Shown here piece by piece: positions 9,801 through 17,006 of a stretch of DNA of 23,451 nt. The position numbers and the translations under genes are program-made. Each line of letters begins with the position of its first letter. The first letter of the stretch is position 1. The stretch spans positions 1 through 23,451 of the IMG/VR virus record IMGVR_UViG_3300025543_000220. One strand, written 5' to 3'. The notes under the pieces are model-generated. The model was not told the DNA's origin, did not search any database, and saw only the letters and a list, made by a program, of their open reading frames with translations. Source of the DNA: a virus.

Positions 9801-10030
9801 TTTTTATACTCTATTATTAGTTGTTTAATGCTAGCTGTTAGTTCTTTACTAGGCGTGTGCACTCCTGAAAACCAGTTGTAAACAGTCTGCCTGCTTACCC
9901 CCAGTTGACTGGCAACTTGGGCGGCGGGAACTTCCTTCCGGATGCACACGCGACCAAGTTTTACCCCGAGCATAGAGCTATCAGCTAATTTGTTTAGGCT
10001 ACCCAGCCTCGTTGTGTAGCCATAGCTCAT
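9797..10030 (-). CDS. Small XRE-like helix-turn-helix regulator
   Basis: The product has 77 residues. A helix-turn-helix, AAQVASQLGVSRQTVYNWF, lies at about residues 36-54 and is followed by a TPSKELTASIKQLI helix, the usual layout of Cro/XRE-type DNA-binding proteins. I chose the ATG at 10030 because it overlaps the TAA of the SSB gene as TAATG. The ATG at 10048 would lie inside the SSB tail without a better ribosome binding site. It sits between the SSB and primase-helicase genes, so it could autoregulate replication genes or mark an origin-binding function. No operator is visible next to it. Confidence 0.8.
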   Translation of the reverse strand: MSYGYTTRLGSLNKLADSSMLGVKLGRVCIRKEVPAAQVASQLGVSRQTVYNWFSGVHTPSKELTASIKQLIIEYKK

Positions 10031-11367
10031 TAGTCTTCGTCGCCCCATATGTCAATGATGTCAGACATCTCTTCGTCTTCGACCGGTGCAGCTTCTTTCT
10101 TTGTCTTTCGTTTAACAGGCGCGGCAACTTCCGCCTCTTCTTCGTCGTCAAACAAATCAGGCTGCTTAGTAATCTGCCCTTCCGTTTCAAACATGCCATC
10201 GTCGTCTTCAGCGTCAGCTTCCGTACTAACTTTGGCAAACATGCCCTTGCTTTGGTCAGCGGTAAAGCCGTCAACCGCATCGAAAGGAGACGCAGGCTTG
10301 TACGGGATATACTCAAGCACCTGTACACCACGGAGCCTAAGGGATACACCAGTAGATGCCATCTTGAACGGGATCATTTCGACCGCTATGCTTACTGTAC
10401 TACCTGTAGTCAGCATAAAGTCAGCGCCAAGGCGTTCGTTCTGGGCATCAAACTGAGCCGGTGGCTCGGTCACACTGCCGCTATAAGCTGCCTTCAGACT
10501 AGTCTTACCTATAAAGCTACCGTCGTCTTGCTTCTTGAACGGCATCTCTAGTTTAACAGGCCAAGACTTATCGCGACTTTTAGCGTTGGTGTAAGCGTCC
10601 TGCATAATTTTATACAGGCCCTTAGCTTGATCCGCAGACAAACTAAAGTCTAGCTCGTAACGCGCGCCGTCTTCGGCAGGGTCGCAGGGGACGCTTTTGC
10701 CGTTCTTCCCTGCCTTGTTGTCAAACCGGTACGGCTTGTCCAGACGCGGGTAACGAGCTTCAACGTTCTTGATTATGTGAAATTGATTAGCCATGTATAG
10801 TTCCTCTGAGTTTCCTATAAAAGGATTGGTTGGTTGCGAAGCCGCTTTTAGTTGCTGCTTCACGTTCGCAAGTTCTTCCTCGGCTAAAGGTCGAACGGGT
10901 TTAAAATATATCCTGTACGAGTTGTAATGTTCGACGAGATATAATTCGGTTAAAATATCTTCTACTTCTTCTTGGTTCTTCTCTAAGTATTCGATGTGCT
11001 TGTACCACCCAAGCCTATTAGTTTCTTTAGCAAATAAGCTGCTTGCGCTTATGCGTAGCTCACAAACTATGTTGTCTTCAGGTAGTAATACTTTAATAAC
11101 AGTATAAAACTTACACGCCGCGCCCCGGTTATGCCCGCCGCTTTTAACGCTTTTAGTGCAGTCCATGCACCGGCCAGCTTGCACCTTGCTATCAGGCACG
11201 TTGTCATCAGGTCGCGCACACCCGGTAGACCAACACGCTAAGCCATTACTGTCGTAGTAACTCCTAGATAATTCTCCTCTATCAACTATCACTACTTGTA
11301 GCGAATCGCAGGGGGAGTTGGTCCGTGGGTGTATGAAACACCCATTTTCATTTTTTAATCGAATCAT
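10030..11367 (-). CDS. Zinc-ribbon protein fused to a phage single-stranded DNA-binding domain
   Basis: The 445 residues form two parts. Residues 1-190 hold cysteines arranged like a zinc ribbon (C45, C50, C67, C70, with C85 nearby); I do not know this domain's function. From about residue 192 the sequence looks like a stand-alone phage ssDNA-binding protein: an MANQFHIIKNVEARYP start, a beta-rich core, then a long acidic tail ending DIIDIWGDED, typical of T7 gp2.5-type proteins that recruit polymerase and helicase through their tail. An internal ATG at 10794 (M192) follows AGAGGAA, so a separate SSB could also be made. The start overlaps the previous stop as ATGA. The SSB assignment rests on layout and tail, not on a clear signature. 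Confidence 0.75.
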   Translation of the reverse strand: MIRLKNENGCFIHPRTNSPCDSLQVVIVDRGELSRSYYDSNGLACWSTGCARPDDNVPDSKVQAGRCMDCTKSVKSGGHNRGAACKFYTVIKVLLPEDNIVCELRISASSLFAKETNRLGWYKHIEYLEKNQEEVEDILTELYLVEHYNSYRIYFKPVRPLAEEELANVKQQLKAASQPTNPFIGNSEELYMANQFHIIKNVEARYPRLDKPYRFDNKAGKNGKSVPCDPAEDGARYELDFSLSADQAKGLYKIMQDAYTNAKSRDKSWPVKLEMPFKKQDDGSFIGKTSLKAAYSGSVTEPPAQFDAQNERLGADFMLTTGSTVSIAVEMIPFKMASTGVSLRLRGVQVLEYIPYKPASPFDAVDGFTADQSKGMFAKVSTEADAEDDDGMFETEGQITKQPDLFDDEEEAEVAAPVKRKTKKEAAPVEDEEMSDIIDIWGDED

Positions 11368-11750
11368 TTTTTACGCGGCTTTAATACAGAAACAACATAC
11401 TTACGGGTGGCTTGTAAACCCACAGGCATAAGGTCAGGGTTATCCTCAAGAAACTGTTTCATTGCTAGGGTAGAAATTCGTTTCTCGAGTAAGTGAAAGG
11501 CGTCGTGCTCCTTAATGAAGCCGTGCATCCTCTCCCAGTCGCTAGTCCAAAAATGAGTCTGTACCTTACGGCTAACTGTGCCAGAGGACGTTCTCAGACT
11601 ATCGAGGTCTTGCTCTTCACAGAGCGCAAGCAGCTTTTCTACTACGACCTCTTGCTGCTTTTTTATTTTCCTTATTTCGTCTTCTTTTTCGCTAACCGCC
11701 GTCCGCATCTTAATGTAGATTTTGGTTAGCTTATCTGCTGAATCTTTCAT
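11364..11750 (-). CDS. Conserved coiled-coil phage protein of unknown function
   Basis: The 128-residue product starts with a long charged helix (about residues 1-48, rich in Lys and Glu), probably a coiled coil. A compact C-terminal domain follows, with a WERMHGFIKEHDAFHLL segment and a VGLQATRKYVVSVLKP tail. The helix plus compact domain and the place next to an SSB gene are reminiscent of Mu Gam-like DNA-end-binding proteins, but I cannot confirm this. The ATG has the strongest ribosome binding site of the region (AGGAGGAG) and a sigma70-like promoter just upstream, so it opens a transcription unit with SSB, HTH and primase-helicase. Its stop overlaps the next start as ATGA. Confidence 0.75.
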   Translation of the reverse strand: MKDSADKLTKIYIKMRTAVSEKEDEIRKIKKQQEVVVEKLLALCEEQDLDSLRTSSGTVSRKVQTHFWTSDWERMHGFIKEHDAFHLLEKRISTLAMKQFLEDNPDLMPVGLQATRKYVVSVLKPRKK

Positions 11751-11776
11751 GGCTCCTCCTAATTGAAAGGATAGCC

Positions 11777-11806
11777 AGTTTAAAACACTTTATTTTACAG
11801 TGTCAA
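11777..11806 (-). promoter_or_regulatory. Candidate sigma70-like promoter for the SSB / primase-helicase unit
   Basis: Read leftward, a perfect TTGACA (11801-11806) is followed, after 18 bases, by TAAACT (11777-11782, 4 of 6 consensus positions including both TA and the final T). The TTGACA overlaps the stop codon of the SNF2 helicase. The predicted start lies about 20 bases before the strong AGGAGGAG of the next gene. A short ACACT/AGTGT dyad occupies the spacer. This is one of the few real intergenic gaps in the operon, which supports the call. Confidence 0.55.
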
Positions 11807-13356
11807 GTATCTATTTCTTTTTTGTATAAATCAATTATCTTTTTGTGGTTGCCGATATTAGAGCGCAGCATCTTGTACAACTTCCGCTCCACTTCGCTAC
11901 CCTCTATATGGACTATAGTCATAGGATTGTGCTGACCGGGCCTGTCTATACGGGCGTTAGCTTGTAGATAAGTCTCGACGCTTGTGACTGGGGCGTACCA
12001 TATAATAGTGTTAGCCGCCGTAAGGGTAAGACCGTGCGAAGCTGCCATAGGCTGAATGATTAGCACTTTTATTTTGTCGGTAGTCTGAAAGTCTTTTATT
12101 ACTTCACTTCGTCTATTGACCGATACCTTACCTGAGATTATCTCAGCGCTTATTTTACTCTTAGCACAAAACTCGCTAAGTAGCTCGATGGTATGAGTGA
12201 ACGGTACAAACACTAGTACTTTGTGTGACGACTCGTCTATTACTTCCTTAACAACTTTTAGTCTGTTGCTAACATCGAACTCAATAACCTCGCGGTCGTC
12301 GGAGTAGACTGCGCCTCCTGATATTTGCAAGAGCTTGTTGAGGTTAGTAGCTGCGTTAACCGATGTAACTTGCTCTCCGTCTGCCTCCATCATCATGCGG
12401 TCTTTAAGTATTTTATAATACGAAGCCTGCTGAGAAGTAAGCGGTGCCTCTCTGTCTACGAAAGTAACCTTAGGCAAGTCGAGGCATTCTGCTTTACGAA
12501 ACCTTATCGCCGGCTGTAAGGCAGCGTGCACAATCGCGCTCGCCTCTGGCTTGGGTCTCCAAGTATATTGAGAAACCTTGTGCATAACCTTGTCTTTGAA
12601 CTGCCCAAAGTATTGCGGTACGTTCTTGGGGCTGACTAGTTTTGCTAAACCAAACGCATCTACGGGAGACTGTGCTGCTGGAGTACCTGTAAGCATCCAA
12701 AGCCAGTCCTTGTTCTTGCAGATGTCTCGCAGTATCTTCCACCGGTTTGTCTGTGCGTTCTTGTAGGCGCTAGCCTCGTCTACCACAATTAAGTCAAACC
12801 CACCTTTCTCTATCTCTTCTTTTACTACGGCTACTCCGTCAAAGTTAATGATAACAAACTCTGACCCTGCGTTAATTATCTTCCTGCGCGTGTTAGATGC
12901 GCCGTGGGCCACGGAACAAGTGCGGTGCATAGCAAACTTAAACAAGTCTTCCTGCCATGCAGATTTCATAATAGACAGAGGGCATATCACAAGCACTCGG
13001 TTAATTAGTCCTTCCTGCATCAAGTAGTCTGCTGCCCATATTACAGAAGCAGTTTTGCCTGTGCCTTGCTCATTAAAACAAAAAGCTTTTTTGTTGAGCG
13101 TTAGGAACGATGCGGTTTTCTTCTGGTGGTCAAAGGGAGTAAGGCGTCCTGACCACTCATACTCACGCCCAATAGGAGAGGGTACATTTTTAACCCCTAT
13201 GCTATTTAGTACCTGCGCCTCGTGTAACCTCCACGGCAGGGCTAGTTTAAAGTAACCGTCGTCTTGCTCTGCTACTTTGTAGTTCTTTAAGCGTTCTGTA
13301 ACTAAATGGGGGCGCTTAGTCCTGATTACCATTGCTCTGTTGTTAACTATTTTCAT
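11803..13356 (-). CDS. SNF2-family DNA helicase/translocase
   Basis: This 517-residue superfamily 2 ATPase should move along double-stranded DNA. It shows a TPFDHQKKTA Q-type motif (residues 73-82), Walker A NEQGTGKT (K101), the DEAS box (193-196), motif III MLTGTPAAQSP (221-231), and a second RecA lobe ending in a QANARIDRPGQHNP motif VI. It is shorter than cellular SNF2 proteins and lacks accessory domains, like many phage versions. Such phage proteins lie near recombination nucleases, as here: the HNH-like gene ends inside its start codon (ATGA) and the RecB/Cas4-like gene is one further upstream. A role in recombination-dependent replication or clearing bound proteins is inferred. Confidence 0.92.
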   Translation of the reverse strand: MKIVNNRAMVIRTKRPHLVTERLKNYKVAEQDDGYFKLALPWRLHEAQVLNSIGVKNVPSPIGREYEWSGRLTPFDHQKKTASFLTLNKKAFCFNEQGTGKTASVIWAADYLMQEGLINRVLVICPLSIMKSAWQEDLFKFAMHRTCSVAHGASNTRRKIINAGSEFVIINFDGVAVVKEEIEKGGFDLIVVDEASAYKNAQTNRWKILRDICKNKDWLWMLTGTPAAQSPVDAFGLAKLVSPKNVPQYFGQFKDKVMHKVSQYTWRPKPEASAIVHAALQPAIRFRKAECLDLPKVTFVDREAPLTSQQASYYKILKDRMMMEADGEQVTSVNAATNLNKLLQISGGAVYSDDREVIEFDVSNRLKVVKEVIDESSHKVLVFVPFTHTIELLSEFCAKSKISAEIISGKVSVNRRSEVIKDFQTTDKIKVLIIQPMAASHGLTLTAANTIIWYAPVTSVETYLQANARIDRPGQHNPMTIVHIEGSEVERKLYKMLRSNIGNHKKIIDLYKKEIDT

Positions 13357-13655
13357 GCTTTAGATGTCTTTTTCCGCTCGCGCTTACTAGTCTCTGACAC
13401 TAAGTTGCCCTTAGAGTCCCGCTTAAAGGATCGGTTGCGACTCGCTGTTTCTACTCTAGTACCATCAGAGTTCTTGCCGCCCTTGTCCATAGCCTTAACG
13501 TGCGCCACGTCGTTACCGTCACCCTTGGACACTTTGCCTTCTCGCATCGCCTTACGTCTAGCCTTGTTGCGTTGAGCGCGTTTCTTCTTTTGCTCTTCGG
13601 TGCCTTGGTATTTGGCATATTCAGCTTTGTAATCTCTCTTTTTGCTACCAGTCAT
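13353..13655 (-). CDS. Small basic HNH-like phage protein
   Basis: The product is 100 residues and very basic, with an Arg/Lys-rich N-terminal half. A KGDGNDVAHVKAMDKGG segment followed by SRNRSFKR resembles a cysteine-free HNH-type beta-beta-alpha core (H56 plus later Asn residues). The frame is open upstream, but the ATG at 13655 follows AGGAAG at a normal distance and lies one base after the stop of the nuclease gene, so I chose it. Its stop overlaps the SNF2 helicase start. Either a small nicking or homing-type nuclease or a DNA-binding remnant would fit; a catalytic role is not assured. Confidence 0.6.
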   Translation of the reverse strand: MTGSKKRDYKAEYAKYQGTEEQKKKRAQRNKARRKAMREGKVSKGDGNDVAHVKAMDKGGKNSDGTRVETASRNRSFKRDSKGNLVSETSKRERKKTSKA

Positions 13656-13656
13656 A

Positions 13657-14322
13657 TCATCGCTTCCTATTATGTTCGCAGCTAGTAACCGGACAGTATG
13701 CACACAACGGTCCATCCGTAGCGTTCCATACATCTTGCTCTTGTGCTACATCTAACCGTTCTAACGCATCGTCGAATACACTTAGGTAAGACTTGTACAT
13801 GTCTACCGTGTGCTTTTTCTGTATGAACTCGTTACTTACTACGTATGCTAGAGCAGACTTAACTACCTTTACTTCGGGATAATGCACGAATACAGCACCC
13901 GCCAACATGTCGAGCTGCTTGGTGTCCGCATACTTGGCGTTCTTACCTGTCTTATAGTCTATAAGAAAAGCCTTCTCGCCGTTAACTATTAAGAGGTCAG
14001 CAATCCCCCGCCACCAAACGTCTTTGGCAAAGAATCCAGTAGGCTTATAAAGATTATCGTCTTTGGCAAGCCCCATGCGTATCTCGCAGTGCTTCTCTCC
14101 CGCTATATTGTTTAGCGCGTCTAAGGTCTTCTTTATATAGTTGAACTTAGCGGGTATGGGCGTGTTCGTTTTTATGTAGTCTTCCGCTGCTTTGTGTACT
14201 TGGTTCCCGTAGTACATTGCGGAACTACCTACGTCTTTTACGTCCTTAGCTACCTTCAAATGGTAGTATTTCTTAGGGCATTGCTTAAATGTACTTAAGC
14301 TGCTGTAGGACCAAGCTGTCAT
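13657..14322 (-). CDS. Cas4/RecB-like PD-(D/E)XK exonuclease
   Basis: The 221 residues contain the whole RecB/Cas4-type nuclease signature: H43 (GNQVH), D109 (GIADL), and D122-x-K124 (IDYKTG) followed by Q136 (KQLDMLA). Four cysteines, one near the N-terminus (C15 in FKQCPKKYY) and three near the C-terminus (C207, C210, C215), match the 4Fe-4S cluster ligands of Cas4 and AddB. The expected activity is ssDNA exonuclease, making recombinogenic ends or degrading host DNA. It starts within the last codons of the thermonuclease gene (4-base overlap) and ends one base before the HNH-like gene. There is no cas gene or CRISPR array in view, so this is a recombination nuclease, not an adaptation protein. 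Confidence 0.9.
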   Translation of the reverse strand: MTAWSYSSLSTFKQCPKKYYHLKVAKDVKDVGSSAMYYGNQVHKAAEDYIKTNTPIPAKFNYIKKTLDALNNIAGEKHCEIRMGLAKDDNLYKPTGFFAKDVWWRGIADLLIVNGEKAFLIDYKTGKNAKYADTKQLDMLAGAVFVHYPEVKVVKSALAYVVSNEFIQKKHTVDMYKSYLSVFDDALERLDVAQEQDVWNATDGPLCAYCPVTSCEHNRKR

Positions 14323-14726
14323 ATTAGACCCCTTTCTTTTAGAATTTCGTAGTTAACTGCGTGGGCATCGTCTATGTCTTGCTTACTCTGCCCCATGTAA
14401 GGTACAGCTAGGTGCTCGCTTACTAACGCTGCGTTGATTGAAGTTTTGCCGCTTAGCATGATGACTCCTAAGTACCGCCCGAACTTACCCTTTTCTCTGG
14501 TAGTTAGGGTGTATGTTCCTCCGACGTGCAGTGCGTCTTCGACAAACGCCTTTGCCAAGAGTCCGGCAGCCTTTTCCTCTGCATCTCGTGTGCGGCACTC
14601 TGGAGTATCAATACCGTACAAACGTATGCGCTCCCCGCACTTCCAAGTATCAAAACCAAGGTCAATATCTACATCTACGGTATCTCCATCAACGACTCTT
14701 ACGATCTTGCAATTGTATTCATACAT
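14319..14726 (-). CDS. Staphylococcal nuclease-like (thermonuclease) endonuclease
   Basis: This 135-residue Ca2+-dependent-type nuclease keeps the family active site: DGDT near residues 13-16, R35, D40, T41 and E43 in RLYGIDTPE, and R84 in KFGRYLG. These correspond to the catalytic Asp, Arg and Glu of staphylococcal nuclease. No signal peptide is visible, unlike secreted bacterial members, so it should act in the host cytoplasm, for example on host DNA or RNA. The ATG directly abuts the preceding TAA with GGGAG upstream. It forms a nuclease pair with the Cas4-like gene that follows. Confidence 0.9.
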   Translation of the reverse strand: MYEYNCKIVRVVDGDTVDVDIDLGFDTWKCGERIRLYGIDTPECRTRDAEEKAAGLLAKAFVEDALHVGGTYTLTTREKGKFGRYLGVIMLSGKTSINAALVSEHLAVPYMGQSKQDIDDAHAVNYEILKERGLI

Positions 14727-14975
14727 TTATTCACTCCCGCCTTTGTTTTTTGTAGGGCGCATCGCACCCACGTCTCGGTTGGTTGGGTCAGTTAAAGAAT
14801 CAAACTGGCTGCCAGCAAATCTTTTCTTCGGCCCTTCGGTTGGCGTGAATGTGCGTGGGGGGCACTGTGTTACCTTACCCCCTTTAGCTAGGTACGCTTT
14901 TATTTGCCTCGCTAACTCTTCACGCTGTACGTCTTTTTGTTCTTCAGTGTCTATGTCTATCTTAGTAGTGGTCAC
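14727..14975 (-). CDS. Small phage protein with an AxLxKGG-type segment, unknown function
   Basis: The 82-residue product begins with an acidic stretch, then a helix ending in RQIKAYLAKGGKVTQCPPR. This resembles the short 'amphipathic helix plus KGGKV' segment found in small phage proteins and in the Pseudomonas transcription factor SutA; the similarity is slight and gives no firm function. The C-terminal half is polar and probably disordered. It uses a GTG start that overlaps the TAG of the lysin gene by one base (TAGTG), without a good ribosome binding site, so it likely depends on coupling. Confidence 0.65.
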   Translation of the reverse strand: MTTTKIDIDTEEQKDVQREELARQIKAYLAKGGKVTQCPPRTFTPTEGPKKRFAGSQFDSLTDPTNRDVGAMRPTKNKGGSE

Positions 14976-15382
14976 TAGTTAATACCCGTATAAAACACAT
15001 GCCTGTGTATCTTGGTTGTAACTTCTCCAGTGTAAGCCCACTGCGGGAACACCTTTGTACTATGGTAGTGGGTTGCACCTTCTGTAATATCAGGTACGAA
15101 CCCACTCAAGTGCGCAATGTACAGCGAGTTAAACCATGCCTGTTTGTTCTTCGGGTCGTCTGACCTACCGTCACAATAAAAACTAAACTGGCACTTGTTT
15201 CTTATAGGTACACCGTTCCAGTAGTACCCCTGCTTAACCACGTCACACGCATTGTCTGGGTAACGTGAGTCTTCAATTCTGTTTTTAATTACATGAGCTA
15301 CAGCAATCTGTCCTGCTGTCGGCTCCCCCCTTGCTTCAAAGTACACTGCCATAGCAACGCACATCATCGCGGGGGTAATCAT
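14975..15382 (-). CDS. SleB-type cell wall hydrolase (putative endolysin)
   Basis: This 135-residue protein matches the Hydrolase_2/SleB family of peptidoglycan lytic enzymes. It shows the AVYFEARGE signature with the probable catalytic glutamate E16, then GQIAVAHVIKNRI, and the conserved CQFSFYCDG and GATHYHS segments. There is no N-terminal signal peptide or membrane anchor, so release would need a holin, and none is visible. It lies in the middle of the early-type operon, away from virion genes, which is unusual for a lysis gene. The ATG overlaps the stop of the preceding 57-residue gene as ATGA, with AGGAAG upstream. Confidence 0.9.
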   Translation of the reverse strand: MITPAMMCVAMAVYFEARGEPTAGQIAVAHVIKNRIEDSRYPDNACDVVKQGYYWNGVPIRNKCQFSFYCDGRSDDPKNKQAWFNSLYIAHLSGFVPDITEGATHYHSTKVFPQWAYTGEVTTKIHRHVFYTGIN

Positions 15383-15552
15383 CTGTACGCTTCCTGTGTT
15401 GTTAAGCAGCGTATTGTTTTCGTCGCTCGCATACGTGCTTCATCATCGAAGCTATCCCACTTACTTTTAATTAGCGCAATGTTCAATAAGTTAAGCGCTC
15501 TTTCTTTAGCCGAAAGACGGCGGTGTCTACCATAGCTATCTATTACAAACAT
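15379..15552 (-). CDS. Short 57-residue protein of unknown function
   Basis: This small frame fills the gap between two clear genes. It begins with MFVIDSYGRHRRLSAKERAL and is basic and mainly helical, with one Trp (residue 32) and one Cys (residue 49). The ATG at 15552 lies 6 bases after a strong GGGGAGG and 2 bases after the previous stop. Its TGA overlaps the lysin ATG as ATGA. The tight coupling on both sides and the strong ribosome binding site make it very probably real. I recognise no family. Confidence 0.7.
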   Translation of the reverse strand: MFVIDSYGRHRRLSAKERALNLLNIALIKSKWDSFDDEARMRATKTIRCLTTQEAYR

Positions 15553-15554
15553 AA

Positions 15555-15920
15555 TCATCCTCCCCTTCTATATATTTTTCCACCGCTGAGTAGAAAGTAG
15601 TGGTCGTATATTTTAATTTGTTTAACGCCATTAGCAGCGCACGCCCATACTACTTTTGGGGAGTGGTCTAAGTTCAACTCTCTGAGTGCATGGCATAGAA
15701 GCAGGTTATACTTATCTAACTCACGAAAAACTAAGTCTCCGTACTTATCTTCCGTAAAGAAATTCTCTAAGCGCCATTCTCTTCCGGGGCTTGCCTTCGA
15801 TATAAGCGACCAAGGGTTTACCCTTTCACCGTACATTTCTTCTTTAGATAGTGGCCGTAGGGCTGTAACCCCCGTTAGTATACGTCCTGTTCCATCTGTT
15901 CTAGCATATGCTGTTGGCAT
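15555..15920 (-). CDS. Hypothetical phage protein
   Basis: The 121-residue product has no motif I recognise. It starts MPTAYARTDGTGRILTG, has aromatic and charged residues spread throughout, contains an LLLCHALRELNLDHSPKVVW helix-strand segment, and ends in a Gly/Arg tail. The frame continues upstream to a weak start at 15971, but the ATG at 15920 lies after AGAGGTG and 11 bases downstream of the previous stop, so I prefer it. It is soluble, without signal peptide or membrane segment. Confidence 0.65.
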   Translation of the reverse strand: MPTAYARTDGTGRILTGVTALRPLSKEEMYGERVNPWSLISKASPGREWRLENFFTEDKYGDLVFRELDKYNLLLCHALRELNLDHSPKVVWACAANGVKQIKIYDHYFLLSGGKIYRRGG

Positions 15921-15931
15921 TTTTAGCACCT

Positions 15932-16129
15932 CTAGTCGTATATGTTGTGGTTCTCCTCGAAGGGAACGCACGTTTCTAATATTATGCCGCCCCTACCTAC
16001 GGCTTCTTTCTTCAACACAACTACAATCCTGTTAGGTTCAACTTCCACCACACACATTGTGCGCTTTTCTTCTTTTGCCCTGTACTCTGCCTCTTCTAGC
16101 GCAGCCATAGGGTCAGTGAAGTAAGACAT
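15932..16129 (-). CDS. Small acidic phage protein of unknown function
   Basis: The 65-residue product has an N-terminal helix (DPMAALEEAEYRAKEEK) followed by a beta-rich part (CVVEVEPNRIVVVLKKEA). I do not know its family. The ATG at 16129 lies inside the 3' end of the acetyltransferase gene (17-base overlap) and follows AGGTGG. It is part of a set of small unknown genes between the polymerase block and the lysin. Confidence 0.65.
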   Translation of the reverse strand: MSYFTDPMAALEEAEYRAKEEKRTMCVVEVEPNRIVVVLKKEAVGRGGIILETCVPFEENHNIYD

Positions 16130-16628
16130 CTTCCACCTCGTACTCGTAGTTGACGCATTTAGCGTTAGTCGAAAATATTGCCGCGCCGTTGCGCATGTGA
16201 AAACGTAACGCTGTATCCGTATGTGGAGACATGGTTATTACTGCGTCTACCTCTGGGTGCATTATAGGTGCTGCTTCTAGCAGGTTGTTGATTAACTTCC
16301 TACCGTGCCCCCGTTGGTAAGACCACACCGAATAGGGGCATAGCACAGTACCCAACTCTCCGTATATTTCTTCACGTTCTTCCAGTTCTTCTTCGATCTG
16401 CTCAAGCTTCCCCATACCAATAAGTTTTATTTGGTACTCGTCTTGCGGCACAAACCTACAGATTATTGTGCAAACAACTGCGGCTATCTCACCTGTCTCG
16501 TCGTTCACTTCTGCGTACACATGGAACGGGTCTTCAAACCGCACACTGTTATCCTCGAATAGCTCAGGGCGTACAGGGTCGTCCTCTATGAGATACAGAT
16601 GGTCAACGGCGTTACACTTTATCAGCAT
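16113..16628 (-). CDS. GNAT-family N-acetyltransferase
   Basis: The 171-residue product looks like a Gcn5-related acetyltransferase, which transfers acetyl from acetyl-CoA to an amine. It has the central beta strands (HVYAEVNDETGEIAAVVC), then the acetyl-CoA pyrophosphate-binding motif QRGHGRKLINNLLE after SVW, and a late strand with LRFHMRNGAAIF typical of the C-terminal wedge. The substrate cannot be read from sequence. I chose the ATG at 16628: AGGAG lies 7 bases upstream, whereas the TTG at 16634 would lie on top of that site. The gene overlaps the 42-residue gene before it by 17 bases. Confidence 0.8.
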   Translation of the reverse strand: MLIKCNAVDHLYLIEDDPVRPELFEDNSVRFEDPFHVYAEVNDETGEIAAVVCTIICRFVPQDEYQIKLIGMGKLEQIEEELEEREEIYGELGTVLCPYSVWSYQRGHGRKLINNLLEAAPIMHPEVDAVITMSPHTDTALRFHMRNGAAIFSTNAKCVNYEYEVEDVLLH

Positions 16629-16740
16629 CTTCAAACTCCTGAAGTATAGCCTCTAGTTTTTCCACCGCTTCGGTTGCACGTTGCAGCATAGCCATAAGCT
16701 CTTCGGCATCGGCGCCATCTACTTCTATTGTTATTTTCAT
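16612..16740 (-). CDS. Very short acidic helical protein (42 residues)
   Basis: The product begins MKITIEVDGADAEELMAMLQ and continues as one acidic amphipathic helix to its end. It is likely a small dimeric or partner-binding protein; I recognise no family. The ATG overlaps the stop of the DUF3310 gene as ATGA and the 3' end overlaps the acetyltransferase start. There is no ribosome binding site of its own, so it would rely on coupled translation. The coherent beta-strand-plus-helix sequence and snug fit between neighbours support it. Confidence 0.55.
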   Translation of the reverse strand: MKITIEVDGADAEELMAMLQRATEAVEKLEAILQEFEDADKV

Positions 16741-17006
16741 TTGACGTTGTGTATCTCGATTAGCAGGTCGATGCAGTGCTTAGCTTTTTCTAAGTCCGAC
16801 AAGGGTTGCCCCTTCAACTTCCACCTAGTTATATACTTTACTACGTTACCCTCTAGTAGAGACAAACCGTTCTTCTCTGCATACTCGGCAGGTTGAATAG
16901 CCATGTTCTTATAGTGCGTCCCGCCCGTTTGTGTCTGTAGGGCTGTCTGCTTGTTCGGCAACTTCGAGTCGCTCATTTTTGTTCTTGGCACTTCTGCTGT
17001 TAACAT
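16737..17006 (-). CDS. DUF3310 (SaV-like) protein
   Basis: Residues 28-86 of the 89-residue product match the DUF3310 family, widespread in phages: GGTHYKNMAIQPAEYAEKNG, then EGNVVKYITRWKLKG, then DLEKAKHCIDLLIE. The family is sometimes annotated as a nucleotide kinase, but its function is not firmly established to my knowledge. The track of possible starts includes a TTG at 17036 and ATGs at 17006 and 16976. I chose 17006 because of the AAGGAAGAAGAG run directly upstream. With this start the first 33 codons lie inside the preceding gene in another frame. The stop overlaps the next start as ATGA. Confidence 0.85.
   Translation of the reverse strand: MLTAEVPRTKMSDSKLPNKQTALQTQTGGTHYKNMAIQPAEYAEKNGLSLLEGNVVKYITRWKLKGQPLSDLEKAKHCIDLLIEIHNVK

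Noticed and set aside
10012-10551. Long + strand frames opposite the SSB gene (and similar ones opposite other genes)
   Set aside because: They are shadows of real genes: Ser/Arg/Leu-rich, with no ribosome sites or recognisable domains.
13657-14322. Cas4 as part of a CRISPR-Cas system
   Set aside because: No CRISPR repeats or other cas genes are in the window; phage Cas4-like nucleases occur without CRISPR.
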